Source: Thermoflavifilum thermophilum (GTDB taxonomy: Bacteria; Bacteroidota; Bacteroidia; Chitinophagales; Chitinophagaceae). From it: DNA of 64,000 nt. The number at the start of each line of letters is the position of its first letter. The stretch's first letter is position 1. The position numbers were made by a program, and so were the translations under genes. A model generated the notes under the pieces. It saw only the letters and a program-made list of their open reading frames with translations. It did not search any database and was not told the origin of the DNA. Positions 36,150 to 44,356 of this stretch are shown one piece after another. Where the stretch lies: positions 248,001 to 312,000 of the forward strand of contig NZ_FPCJ01000001.1 in the NCBI RefSeq assembly GCF_900116565.1, read 5' to 3'.

Positions 36150-36651
36150 AACATTGCTGTACGCCATTGGCTTGTGCATGGCTGCCGCACTCTGCGGATG
36201 TGGCATCTACAGCTTTACTGGCGCCAGTGTGGATCCCAATGCCCATACCATTAACGTGCATTTTTTTGAAAACCGTGCACCCATTGTCAATCCCACACTA
36301 GCCCAGAAGTTTACCGAAGCGCTTCGTAATAAAATCCTGAATCAGACCCATCTTACCCAGGTGAATTCCGATAGCGTGGATTACGATATCAGCGGAGCCA
36401 TCACAGGATACACCATCAGCACTTCCGGCGTAACCAATGTGGAGCAAAGTGCTACCGACCGGCTTACCATCACGGTAAATGTGGTGTTTAAAGATAACCT
36501 GAATCCCAAAAAAAGCTTTACCCAGAGCTTTTCCCGTTTTGCTGATTTCAATGCCAATCAATCGATTGACCAGGTGGCCGATCAGCTGATCCAGAAAATC
36601 AATGATCAGCTCACCGATGATATTTTCAACAAAGCTTTTTCAAACTGGTAG
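36142..36651 (+). CDS. lptE: LptE family LPS-assembly lipoprotein
   Basis: Plugs and assists LptD in placing lipopolysaccharide at the outer membrane. Seen (169 aa): lipoprotein signal with cysteines at ALCGC (Cys18 or Cys20), a GIYSFTGASVD start of the mature part, INVHFFENRAP, AQKFTEALRNKILNQT, a strand-rich centre (DYDISGAITGYTIST), and a C-terminal FADFNANQSIDQVADQLIQKI. Start codon lies inside the last codons of the RpoN-activator gene. lptD is not in the window. Confidence 0.85.
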   Translation: MNKTLLYAIGLCMAAALCGCGIYSFTGASVDPNAHTINVHFFENRAPIVNPTLAQKFTEALRNKILNQTHLTQVNSDSVDYDISGAITGYTISTSGVTNVEQSATDRLTITVNVVFKDNLNPKKSFTQSFSRFADFNANQSIDQVADQLIQKINDQLTDDIFNKAFSNW

Positions 36652-36678
36652 CCCGATTCTTTAATTTCACAATCAGAT

Positions 36679-37536
36679 ATGACCGAAGAAAAAATTATTG
36701 CGCATCTGTTCGCTGCCAATTCTCTTTCCGATGTGGAAATCTATCGGATTGAAGAAACCATTACACGCTATCCTTATTTTGCCTTGCCCAGATACTGGCT
36801 GGCTAAAAAAGAGCTTTGGCAGGATCAATCGCGTCCAGATGCATCCACCCTACCTCGTGCCCGCTTGTTTGCCGATAATCCTTTCCTGTTTTTGCAATAC
36901 CTGCACACCCCCTTTGACGATGTCAGGCAGGAGGCCGATATTCGGGAGGCACCGGCCATTGAAGCACAGGCAGCTTCCTCATCAGCTTCATCTGAATTAT
37001 CCGAATCAACTGCAGCTGAGGCTTTCATTGCCAATATCGAACCTTCTTCACAGAGTCTTGCCCCAGAGGCCCAGGAGGCGTCTGAAACGCCAATCTCCCT
37101 GCAATCTGCCGAAGTCCCTGCAGCACCTTCAAAGGCCGACTCTGGACAAGAACCTGCCGAGGAGGGCCTGAGTTCCCCCTGGGTCGCTCCTCTCTATACG
37201 CGTGATTACTTTGCCTATGCCGGCATTAGTTTGGCAGAGGAAGAAGCCGATCTGCACAAGCCCACCTCAGCTCAGATGAAAAGTTTTACCGAATGGCTGC
37301 GAAGCACACGCCGCCCGCTGCATAGCACCGATCCTGATGCCAGCGAAGATGATGATGCATCTGAAAGCCATACGGAACCTTCTTTTCGGGTGATTACCGA
37401 ATCCATGGCCAACATCTGGCTGCAGCAAGGCCAACCGCAAAAAGCAATTGAAATCCTGGAACAATTGCGCTTGCTCAATCCCGAAAAAAGCGATTATTTT
37501 GCACAACGTATTGCATCAATTCGAAACCAAATCTGA
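36679..37536 (+). CDS. TPR-like protein with acidic low-complexity middle
   Basis: 285 aa. Seen: N-terminal helical segment (IYRIEETITRYPYFALPRYWLAKKE), a long Ala/Ser/Glu-rich low-complexity stretch (about 95-165), and a C-terminal TPR-like pair (ESMANIWLQQGQPQKAIEILEQLRLLNPEKSDYFA in part). No signal peptide, so probably cytoplasmic. Homologues occupy this position between lptE and secG in Bacteroidota, function unknown. 27 bases after lptE. Confidence 0.7.
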   Translation: MTEEKIIAHLFAANSLSDVEIYRIEETITRYPYFALPRYWLAKKELWQDQSRPDASTLPRARLFADNPFLFLQYLHTPFDDVRQEADIREAPAIEAQAASSSASSELSESTAAEAFIANIEPSSQSLAPEAQEASETPISLQSAEVPAAPSKADSGQEPAEEGLSSPWVAPLYTRDYFAYAGISLAEEEADLHKPTSAQMKSFTEWLRSTRRPLHSTDPDASEDDDASESHTEPSFRVITESMANIWLQQGQPQKAIEILEQLRLLNPEKSDYFAQRIASIRNQI

Positions 37537-37543
37537 ATTTTTC

Positions 37544-37906
37544 ATGATTATCTTTTTAACCGTTCTCATCCTGATCATCAGTGTGTTGCTGGGACTGGTG
37601 GTTTTGATTCAAAACCCAAAAGGCGGAGGATTATCCGGAACCTTTGGTGGATTCGGTACACAGGTGATTGGTGCAGGCCGTACAACGGATGTGATGGAAA
37701 AAACAACCTGGACGCTGGCTATTCTCATTGGTTTGCTTTGCCTGTTCTCGGCCTTTTTCATCCCCCGTCCGTCGGCTACCGGCAATCAGCAACCTTCTGC
37801 TGTAGAAAAAGCTATCCAGACCATGCCGGTAACGCCTTCAGCTCCCACATCTGCACCAGCTCCTGCACCCACCACCCCATCCGGCAACACGCCCGGAGGT
37901 AAATAA
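37544..37906 (+). CDS. secG: Preprotein translocase subunit SecG
   Basis: Small subunit of SecYEG in the inner membrane. Seen from the ATG at 37544 (120 aa): two helices (IIFLTVLILIISVLLGLVVLI and ILIGLLCLFSAFFI) flanking the conserved QNPKGGGLSGTFGG loop, then a Pro/Ala/Thr-rich tail ending GNTPGGK. It begins 7 bases after the TPR-like gene. A longer reading frame to 37448 overlaps that gene and is not needed. Confidence 0.93.
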   Translation: MIIFLTVLILIISVLLGLVVLIQNPKGGGLSGTFGGFGTQVIGAGRTTDVMEKTTWTLAILIGLLCLFSAFFIPRPSATGNQQPSAVEKAIQTMPVTPSAPTSAPAPAPTTPSGNTPGGK

Positions 37907-37950
37907 ATGTGCATAGCTTGCAGATAGCCTGTTCGGCTTAAACCATTTCG

Positions 37951-39018
37951 ATGGCACGTCCCCGACGCTCCTCAGGCAACCGGAGAAAAAATAATAAACA
38001 CGGCACCATCCGTATATGGCCGTGGCTCACAGGAGCAGCACTGCTGTTTGTGATGTATTTTGCCTATCGGATATTCCGGCCCAACACCTATCCTTTTCGG
38101 GAAAAAACCTATTTCTACATACCAACAGGATCAACCTATGCCGATGTGCTGAAAGAATTAAAGCAGCAGCATATTGTGCGCAATGTAAAGGACTTTGACT
38201 GGCTGGCGAGAAAATTGGATTATCCCCACCATGTGCATCCCGGTCGTTATGCCATAAAGCCTGGCATGAGCAATCTGCAGCTGGTACATGTATTATATTC
38301 CGGCAAACAAGCGCCCGTGCGGCTGGTAATCACCAAGCTGCGCACCAAAGCCGATCTGATACGGCTCGTGAGCCATCACCTGGAAGCCGACTCCCTGAGC
38401 ATGACTACCCTGCTTGACGATGAAGTATATCTCCGGCAATACGGACTGGATACCAATACCGCCTTATGTGCCATCATCCCCAACACTTATTTTTTCTTCT
38501 GGAATACATCGGCAGAAGGATTTTTCAAACGCATGATGCAGGAATACAACCGGTTCTGGGATAGTACCCGGCTCCAGGAAGCGCAAAAACTTGGGCTCAC
38601 GCCTCAAGAGGTTATCATTCTGGCTTCCATTGTAGAAGAAGAAACCAATCACAATCCCGAAAAACCGCTGATCGCCAGTGTGTATATCAACCGACTCCGC
38701 AAAGGCATGCGACTGGCGGCCGATCCAACTGTGAAATTTGCACTGGGTGATTTTTCCATCCGACGTATCTATAGCAAATACACCCTTGTCAGGTCTCCAT
38801 ATAACACCTATCTAAACAAAGGGCTGCCCCCAGGCCCCATCTGCACGCCCTCGCCCGCAACCATCGATGCTGTGTTGAATGCACCACAAACAGATTACCT
38901 GTATTTTTGCGCCAAAGCCGATTTTTCCGGATCGCATGTATTTGCAAGTACCTATGCAGAACATCTGAAAAATGCCCGAAAATATCAGGAGGCTCTCGAT
39001 AGTTTGCATATCCAGTAA
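37951..39018 (+). CDS. mltG: Endolytic murein transglycosylase MltG
   Basis: Cleaves nascent peptidoglycan glycan strands at the inner membrane. Seen (355 aa): a basic cytoplasmic start (RPRRSSGNRRKNNK), one transmembrane helix (WPWLTGAALLFVMYFAYRIF), a LysM-like segment (IPTGSTYADVLKELKQQHIV), and the YceG fold with PNTYFFFW, the catalytic glutamate in SIVEEET (about residue 229), SVYINRLRKGMRLAADPT and YNTYLNKGLPPGPICTP in part. 44 bases after secG. Confidence 0.93.
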   Translation: MARPRRSSGNRRKNNKHGTIRIWPWLTGAALLFVMYFAYRIFRPNTYPFREKTYFYIPTGSTYADVLKELKQQHIVRNVKDFDWLARKLDYPHHVHPGRYAIKPGMSNLQLVHVLYSGKQAPVRLVITKLRTKADLIRLVSHHLEADSLSMTTLLDDEVYLRQYGLDTNTALCAIIPNTYFFFWNTSAEGFFKRMMQEYNRFWDSTRLQEAQKLGLTPQEVIILASIVEEETNHNPEKPLIASVYINRLRKGMRLAADPTVKFALGDFSIRRIYSKYTLVRSPYNTYLNKGLPPGPICTPSPATIDAVLNAPQTDYLYFCAKADFSGSHVFASTYAEHLKNARKYQEALDSLHIQ

Positions 39019-39085
39019 GGTTATAAACTGGTTATACCTAAATTCAATCCTCATTGTGAAAGGCCCATGATATTAAATTCTGTGT

Positions 39086-40045
39086 ATGAAAAATAAAAGC
39101 TGGCTGCAACACATCGCAGAAGCATCCGGAATTCCTCTTGCTGTTCGTCTGACAAAAAAAATTTATTTCGCAGATGAACACCATACTTCCTTGTATGTTG
39201 TTTTAAAATTTCTCTTTCGCGAAATCATACGTGACAAATTATTTGACCGGGCAGCAGCCGTAGCCTTTTTCTTTATTCTGGCCATTCCGCCGGCATTTAT
39301 TTTTCTTTGTACTTTGCTTCCTTACATCCCACTACAGGGACTTGAAAATACCATCTACAACCTATTGCGGGATATAGCACCCAATCAACGGGTTTTTCAT
39401 CTGGTAAAAAACGTGATTTACGATTTTCTGCACACACCGCGAACAGGATTGCTTTCTTTTTCCTTCCTGTTTAGCGTTATCAGCTCTTCCACAGGCGTGT
39501 TGAGTATCATGCGGTCGTTCGACAAAGCATATCCGGGATTTAAAAAAAGAAGTTTTCTGCAAAGCAGGATTACGGCAATTAAAATTACAATGCTCCTGAT
39601 CCTGATGGTATTAATATGCCTGATTCTGATTCTTGCACAACGGACCGTGCTTAATTATATTTTTGAAATAATCGGTATTCATAGCCAAATCGTACGGTTG
39701 GCCATAAACGTGATGCGATGGTTGCTGATTATTGCTTTGTTTTTTACAATTTATTCCTTGATATACAAATATGGTCCTTATACAGAACAACGATGGAAAT
39801 TTATCACACCTGGCTCCTGGCTGAGTACTGTTTTAACGATTGTTACCACATTGGGCTTTTCTTATTATGTCAATCATTTCAATAATTACAACCGCATTTA
39901 TGGTTCTATCGGTACCGTGCTGGTATTGATGATCTGGGTATATTTAAATTCCATTATTTTGTTACTGGGTTTTGAGTTAAATACGAGTATCCGATTGGCG
40001 GGATTGTTTGATAAAAAAGAGAAAAAAGAAGATGAAAAAACATAA
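39086..40045 (+). CDS. YihY/BrkB family membrane protein
   Basis: 319 aa. Seen: six or so transmembrane helices (AAAVAFFFILAIPPAFIFLC, LLSFSFLFSVISSSTGV, ITMLLILMVLICLILIL, WLLIIALFFTIYSLIYK, LSTVLTIVTTLGFSYYV, VLVLMIWVYLNSIILLLG) with the family signatures YKYGPYTEQRWKFI.PGSW and IYGSIGTV and a Lys/Glu-rich tail. Function unproven (formerly RNase BN). Last gene of the plus run; the convergent tlpA gene ends 2 bases away. Confidence 0.9.
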   Translation: MKNKSWLQHIAEASGIPLAVRLTKKIYFADEHHTSLYVVLKFLFREIIRDKLFDRAAAVAFFFILAIPPAFIFLCTLLPYIPLQGLENTIYNLLRDIAPNQRVFHLVKNVIYDFLHTPRTGLLSFSFLFSVISSSTGVLSIMRSFDKAYPGFKKRSFLQSRITAIKITMLLILMVLICLILILAQRTVLNYIFEIIGIHSQIVRLAINVMRWLLIIALFFTIYSLIYKYGPYTEQRWKFITPGSWLSTVLTIVTTLGFSYYVNHFNNYNRIYGSIGTVLVLMIWVYLNSIILLLGFELNTSIRLAGLFDKKEKKEDEKT

Positions 40046-40047
40046 GT

Positions 40048-40527
40048 TCATTTCATAGCCTGATAAATGGCTCGCGTTAATTCGTCAGAAGTTATTTTCC
40101 CCTGAAATAGGCGACGGTAGCCGGTTTTGGCGTTTACAACCAAAGTAGTTGGCACCACACCCATCCATTGTCCACCTAAAATTTCGTTTATTGTATTCGG
40201 ATTTGTTTCATTCAGCCAGTAAACAGGTGATTGCAAATGATGTTGCGTTACAAAACGCTGAATGGTTCTGGGATAGGCCTCTGCATAATCCAGGCTCACC
40301 AGCATGACATGCACAGGCTTATCGCGTAATGATGCAGCTATTTTTTCGATATCCGGCAATTCTTCCACACAAGGCCTGCACCAGGTAGCCCATAAATTGA
40401 TGACATAAATACCATCTTTTTTTTCGGTATAAGATTTCAATTGAGCACTGGTGAGCTGCGGGATTTGCTGTGCGGTTGCCCATTTACCCAGGCAAATGAC
40501 AATCAGGAATAGAAACCAATTTTTCAT
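40048..40527 (-). CDS. TlpA-like thioredoxin-family disulfide reductase
   Basis: 159 aa from the ATG at 40527 (a second ATG is directly before it). Seen: signal peptide ending at ATAQ, YVINLWATWCRPCVEELP with the CxxC pair (Cys50, Cys53), VMLVSLDYAEAYP, and GVVPTTLVVNAKTGYRRL with the cis-Pro. Periplasmic thiol reduction or cytochrome c maturation is the usual role. A longer frame to 40662 overlaps trmH and lacks a signal. Runs 22 bases after trmH in the same direction. Confidence 0.9.
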   Translation of the reverse strand: MKNWFLFLIVICLGKWATAQQIPQLTSAQLKSYTEKKDGIYVINLWATWCRPCVEELPDIEKIAASLRDKPVHVMLVSLDYAEAYPRTIQRFVTQHHLQSPVYWLNETNPNTINEILGGQWMGVVPTTLVVNAKTGYRRLFQGKITSDELTRAIYQAMK

Positions 40528-40549
40528 CATGCAGAAATGATTTATGAAG

Positions 40550-41143
40550 TTAAGAATTTTCATTTTGCTGCAGCCATAATTTTTCCAATGCTGTTTTTTG
40601 TGGCTGAAACCGATCTGACTGCTGATAAAACCCCGCTTGCCAGCGTTGACGAAAGGCTTCATACAAAGTTACAGCGCATGCTACAGAAATATTTAATGAT
40701 TTTACCATGCCCACCTGTGGAATCAAAAAATTTCCGTCGGCATATCGGCATACTTCTTCACTCACACCTTCAGCTTCATTTCCAAAAACAAGCGCCACGG
40801 ATTGTGTAAGATCCAGATCATACAGCGAAACAGATGTAGATGAAAGATGGGTAGTATAAATTTTCTGATATTTTTTACGCAAAGCAGCAAAGCAGGTTTG
40901 CACATCAGTAAAGGTATGTATGGTAAGCCACTGTGCAGCACTTGCCGAGCTTTTGGCACCCCATTTTTTATGTGGCGGAATCCGCGTATTCAACACATAC
41001 AGTTCCTGCACGCCTACTGCATCGCAGCTACGCATTACAGCAGAAATATTGTGCGGATCAAATACATTTTCCATCACCACTGTCAGATCAAACTGCCTGT
41101 GGCTGATGACCGATTTGATTCGTGCAATCCGTTCTGGCGTCAT
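40550..41143 (-). CDS. trmH: tRNA (guanosine-18-2'-O)-methyltransferase, SpoU/TrmH family
   Basis: SPOUT methylase of tRNA G18. Seen (197 aa from the ATG at 41143): MTPERIARIKSVISHRQFDLTVV, ENVFDPHNISAVMRSCDAVG (N-I-S-A-V-x-R motif 1), VALVFGNEAEGVSEEV (motif 2), and IPQVGMVKSLNISVACAV (motif 3). The ATG overlaps the stop of the upstream lipoprotein gene as ATGA, indicating translational coupling. An upstream in-frame extension lies inside that lipoprotein gene. Confidence 0.92.
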   Translation of the reverse strand: MTPERIARIKSVISHRQFDLTVVMENVFDPHNISAVMRSCDAVGVQELYVLNTRIPPHKKWGAKSSASAAQWLTIHTFTDVQTCFAALRKKYQKIYTTHLSSTSVSLYDLDLTQSVALVFGNEAEGVSEEVCRYADGNFLIPQVGMVKSLNISVACAVTLYEAFRQRWQAGFYQQSDRFQPQKTALEKLWLQQNENS

Positions 41144-42117
41144 TTGTGGATCTGCGCTTGATGGGTGTGCAATTTCTTTTTGGTATAAGTGCCATTGAAA
41201 AAACATTGAATGCCCCGGTATGCACCGCATCCACCTACTTCTTCAATTCTCACACGGCCGGCACTGAAATGAAAATCTATGGCACAGGGGCCGTTATCAT
41301 CCTTAAAAGTCCCGGTACTGCGGTTTAAAAAGCGCCCCGTACCTTCCAGCTCACCACCGCAGCGAGTTGCAGGATCATAAAAATGAATAAAGAAGCGAAA
41401 GGTTTGTTTATTTTTTCCATCCCGGATAGAAACAATGCTCATATCTCCTTTCACATAATCTCCGGAAAAAGCATGACGTGTCGGTAAAGTATCAATGGGA
41501 TTGTAAACGTCTTCCAGGCTCAGCGCTCCGTTGGCGTTGGTAAGGACCAGGATAAATTTCCCTTCCGGATTGAGTGCATATACATTTTCGCGTAAAATGC
41601 TGCGCTGATCAGGTGTATGGATATGATGATCAATGGTAATCACAGCTTTTCTATCAATCCTGCCTTCATATTGATCGGCCTGCGCATCAGGAGATGTGTA
41701 GCATAAACGAAGGGCCTGATGAAACTGATCTTTCCGATCAAAATAACACAGATAAGCAGCTATGCGGCTCCCCTGCTGTACCCGGATAACGAGAAAATGT
41801 CCGCGATCATAGGCCATTGCAGCCAGCGGAAATACCTGTACAGATGATTTCGGGAAAGTATTTTTCCAAATGCTGTCCGGGAAGAAACGTTTTACTACAT
41901 CTGGCAATAACTGCACGGAATCAGATAAAGGTTTGTGCAAACTATCCTGATTGACCTGATAAGGCAATTGCCTTTGCGGAAACAATGCCAGCAAATCTGC
42001 AAAACGGGCGGCATGGCGATCAGGTGCAGCCGGTTGATGAGATGAATGGCAGGCAGCGATAATCAAAAGTGTGCATAAAAAGAGATTTCCGGCATGGATG
42101 GACAACAAGTTACGCAT
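41140..42117 (-). CDS. Lipoprotein of unknown function, coupled to trmH
   Basis: 325 aa. Seen: lipobox IIAAC (Cys23), then a soluble domain of mixed strands (RFADLLALFPQRQLPYQVNQ, DVVKRFFPDSIWKN, FLVIRVQQGSRIAAYLCYFD) and a C-terminal part with Gly/Cys-rich strands (RCGGELEGTGRFLNRSTGTF, VGGCGAYRGIQCFFNGTY). Five cysteines in the mature protein could form disulfides. I recognise no family. It is translationally coupled (ATGA) to trmH downstream; the link between a lipoprotein and a tRNA methylase is not obvious. Confidence 0.65.
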   Translation of the reverse strand: MRNLLSIHAGNLFLCTLLIIAACHSSHQPAAPDRHAARFADLLALFPQRQLPYQVNQDSLHKPLSDSVQLLPDVVKRFFPDSIWKNTFPKSSVQVFPLAAMAYDRGHFLVIRVQQGSRIAAYLCYFDRKDQFHQALRLCYTSPDAQADQYEGRIDRKAVITIDHHIHTPDQRSILRENVYALNPEGKFILVLTNANGALSLEDVYNPIDTLPTRHAFSGDYVKGDMSIVSIRDGKNKQTFRFFIHFYDPATRCGGELEGTGRFLNRSTGTFKDDNGPCAIDFHFSAGRVRIEEVGGCGAYRGIQCFFNGTYTKKKLHTHQAQIHK

Positions 42118-42218
42118 GTGTAAGTGTACAATTGAATGAAATTATGAAAAGGAAGATAAGCGAAAATAGAATGAATGACAAAATTTTTTCAGGTTATTGT
42201 TTTCTGATTCATGTTTGA

Positions 42219-42461
42219 TTACCAATACCACAGCGGATTTCGGCGAGCATACCAAATATATTTTTTCATGTTTAACCAGAAAGCCAGAATCATGTAAATA
42301 ATCAATGGTGAGCCAACGGTAAGGAAAGAGATATAAATGAACCACATGCGGATGCGCGAACTGGCAATGCCCAGCCTATCACCAATCGCAGAACAAACGC
42401 CAAAGGCCTGCCATTCCATAAAATCTTTAAGTCGCTGCATGAACCGAAGCCTGGTATTCAT
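42219..42461 (-). CDS. PspC domain protein
   Basis: 80 aa from the ATG at 42461. Seen: MQRLKDFMEWQAFGVCSAIGDRLGI, the PspC pattern, then a single transmembrane helix (MWFIYISFLTVGSPLIIYMILAFWL, in part) and a basic tail ending WYARRNPLWYW. PspC proteins sense envelope stress at the inner membrane; pspA and pspB are not in the window. A TAATTTTG promoter box lies 27 bases upstream. The stop at 42219 is about 100 bases from the lipoprotein start. Confidence 0.85.
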   Translation of the reverse strand: MNTRLRFMQRLKDFMEWQAFGVCSAIGDRLGIASSRIRMWFIYISFLTVGSPLIIYMILAFWLNMKKYIWYARRNPLWYW

Positions 42462-42487
42462 AATGTTATCAGACACATTCTGATCAC

Positions 42488-42495
42488 CAAAATTA
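42488..42495 (-). promoter_or_regulatory. pspC-like gene promoter box
   Basis: On minus TAATTTTG, perfect TAnnTTTG, 26 bases upstream of the ATG at 42461; it excludes the longer reading frame starting at 42542. No clean -33 TTG. Confidence 0.5.
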
Positions 42496-42593
42496 CATAT
42501 TTTTGAAAATTCTATCCTTTGTCCCGGCTTCATCATAGCCATGGGTTTAAGAAAACTTTTACAGAATCGTTTTCTGAAAGAAACAAGGAATGG

Positions 42594-42601
42594 TATTTTT
42601 G
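42594..42601 (+). promoter_or_regulatory. lepB promoter box
   Basis: TATTTTTG, perfect TAnnTTTG, 19 bases before the lepB ATG (42621). A T-rich TTTC lies 20 bases upstream of the box. Confidence 0.5.
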
Positions 42602-42620
42602 TAAACCTAATATAGTTTAA

Positions 42621-43820
42621 ATGAAAACAAGTTCATCAGTTCCCCACTCCAAACATTCGGATAAGCGGGTTAAAAAGAAAAAGTCTGCCTTACGGGAGTG
42701 GGCGGAAGCCTTGATTTTTGCCATCATTGCTGCAACCATTATCCGCACATTTTTCTTTGAAGCTTATACAATTCCAACTCCATCCATGGAAAAAACCCTG
42801 TTAGTGAATGATTTTTTGTTTGTCAATAAAATCAGCTACGGCCCGCGCCTGCCTATGACGCCGCTGGCTATTCCATTTACCTTAAATACTTTTCCGATCT
42901 TTCATTTCAAAAGTTATTCAGACTGGCCGCATTTTGGCTACCATCGGTTGCCCGGATTCACCCACGTGAAACGCAATGATGTGGTGGTTTTCAACTATCC
43001 CGAAGGTGATACCGTGGTGTTGCAAACACAGGAAACAGACAGCTATTACCGGCTTGTGCGGCATTATGGCCGTGCCAACGTGTGGAACAACCCTAACTTT
43101 ACCATTGTTACCCGTCCGGTTGACCGGATGGAAAATTACATCAAACGTTGCGTGGCCATTGCAGGCGATACTTTACAACTGATTCAGGGAAAAGTGTATG
43201 TGAATGGGCAGCTTCAGCCCGACCCACCTGAAATGGAAAAATTTTATCAGGTGGTTACCAATTCCACTCCTTTCAATACGAACCGGCTGAATGATCTGGG
43301 CATTGATATGCCGCTTGATATTCAGCAGGCCGGTGATCGGCTGATCTATTATTTTGATCTGACCAAAGACGAGGCTGATGCATTAAAAGCTTTCTCCAAT
43401 GTCATTTCCATTCGTCCGCAAATTGATACCACAGTAGATCCGGACGCCTTTCCGTTTGATACCACACATTTTAAATGGTCGCGCGACAATTACGGGCCTA
43501 TTTATATTCCCAAAAAAGGTGCAACGGTAAAACTTGATACCAGCAATCTGGCACTCTACAAACGCCTGATTACTACCTATGAACATCATAAGCTGGAAGT
43601 AAAGGATGGTAAAATATTCATTGATGGCAAGCCTGCGGATCATTATACCTTTGATATGAATTATTACTGGATGATGGGCGACAATCGCGATAATTCATTG
43701 GATTCGCGTTACTGGGGCTTTGTGCCGGAAGATCATATTGTAGGAAAGGCGTGGTTCATCTGGTTCAGTTATGATGCGCATGGAATCCGCTGGAGGAGAT
43801 TGTTTAAAGCCATTCATTAA
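42621..43820 (+). CDS. lepB: Signal peptidase I
   Basis: Cleaves signal peptides at the outer face of the inner membrane. Seen (399 aa): a basic start, one transmembrane helix ([17 protein letters not shown], about 30-46), catalytic Ser55 in [11 protein letters not shown], Lys175 in [11 protein letters not shown], then [26 protein letters not shown] and [11 protein letters not shown] large insert between the Ser and Lys boxes and another before the MGDNRDNS box are usual in Bacteroidota LepB. cdd follows after 11 bases. Confidence 0.95.
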   Translation: MKTSSSVPHSKHSDKRVKKKKSALREWAEALIFAIIAATIIRTFFFEAYTIPTPSMEKTLLVNDFLFVNKISYGPRLPMTPLAIPFTLNTFPIFHFKSYSDWPHFGYHRLPGFTHVKRNDVVVFNYPEGDTVVLQTQETDSYYRLVRHYGRANVWNNPNFTIVTRPVDRMENYIKRCVAIAGDTLQLIQGKVYVNGQLQPDPPEMEKFYQVVTNSTPFNTNRLNDLGIDMPLDIQQAGDRLIYYFDLTKDEADALKAFSNVISIRPQIDTTVDPDAFPFDTTHFKWSRDNYGPIYIPKKGATVKLDTSNLALYKRLITTYEHHKLEVKDGKIFIDGKPADHYTFDMNYYWMMGDNRDNSLDSRYWGFVPEDHIVGKAWFIWFSYDAHGIRWRRLFKAIH

Positions 43821-43831
43821 ACGCACAATCG

Positions 43832-44356
43832 ATGCCTGTACAGCATTTGCAATTGCAATATGAACATTTTGCTGAAGATGCCGGCTTGCCTGCTGATGCG
43901 TTGATGCTTTTGCAGAAAGCCCGTGAAGCTACCGGAATAGCCTACGCACCTTACTCTAACTTTCGGGTAGGAGCGGCCATCCTGCTTGAAAACGGACAGG
44001 TGATTACCGGTGCCAATCAGGAGAATGCTTCTTTTCCGGCCGGGTTGTGTGCTGAGCGGGTAGCCCTGTCTGCCGTCACTTCACAATTTCCTGATGCCAT
44101 CATCCAAGCCATAGCTATCAGTTATCAGCCTGCCGGCGGAAATTCCGATCATCCTATCAGTCCCTGTGGGATATGCCGACAAACGTTGCTGGAATATGAA
44201 ATTCGCCAGCAGCAGCCCATTCGCATCATCCTGGGTGGCATGATGGGCGAAATCATCATCATTCCAGCTGCACGGCTGCTTTTGCCTTTTTCCTTTACGC
44301 CTCAGGATCTGAAAGGCTTTCCACAGGCCGATCATCGAAAGCATCAGAACGGATAA
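43832..44356 (+). CDS. cdd: Cytidine deaminase
   Basis: Deaminates cytidine and deoxycytidine for pyrimidine salvage. Seen (174 aa): YAPYSNFRVGAAI, TGANQENASFPAGLCAERVAL with the catalytic Glu and first zinc Cys, and SPCGICRQTLLEY with two zinc cysteines. The homotetrameric short type. Overlaps the convergent tamL end by 13 bases. Confidence 0.94.
   Translation: MPVQHLQLQYEHFAEDAGLPADALMLLQKAREATGIAYAPYSNFRVGAAILLENGQVITGANQENASFPAGLCAERVALSAVTSQFPDAIIQAIAISYQPAGGNSDHPISPCGICRQTLLEYEIRQQQPIRIILGGMMGEIIIIPAARLLLPFSFTPQDLKGFPQADHRKHQNG

Noticed and set aside
39015-39045. Hairpin AGGTTATAA / TTATACCT after mltG
   Set aside because: Short, AT-rich and with a bulge, and without a T-run; not convincing as a terminator.
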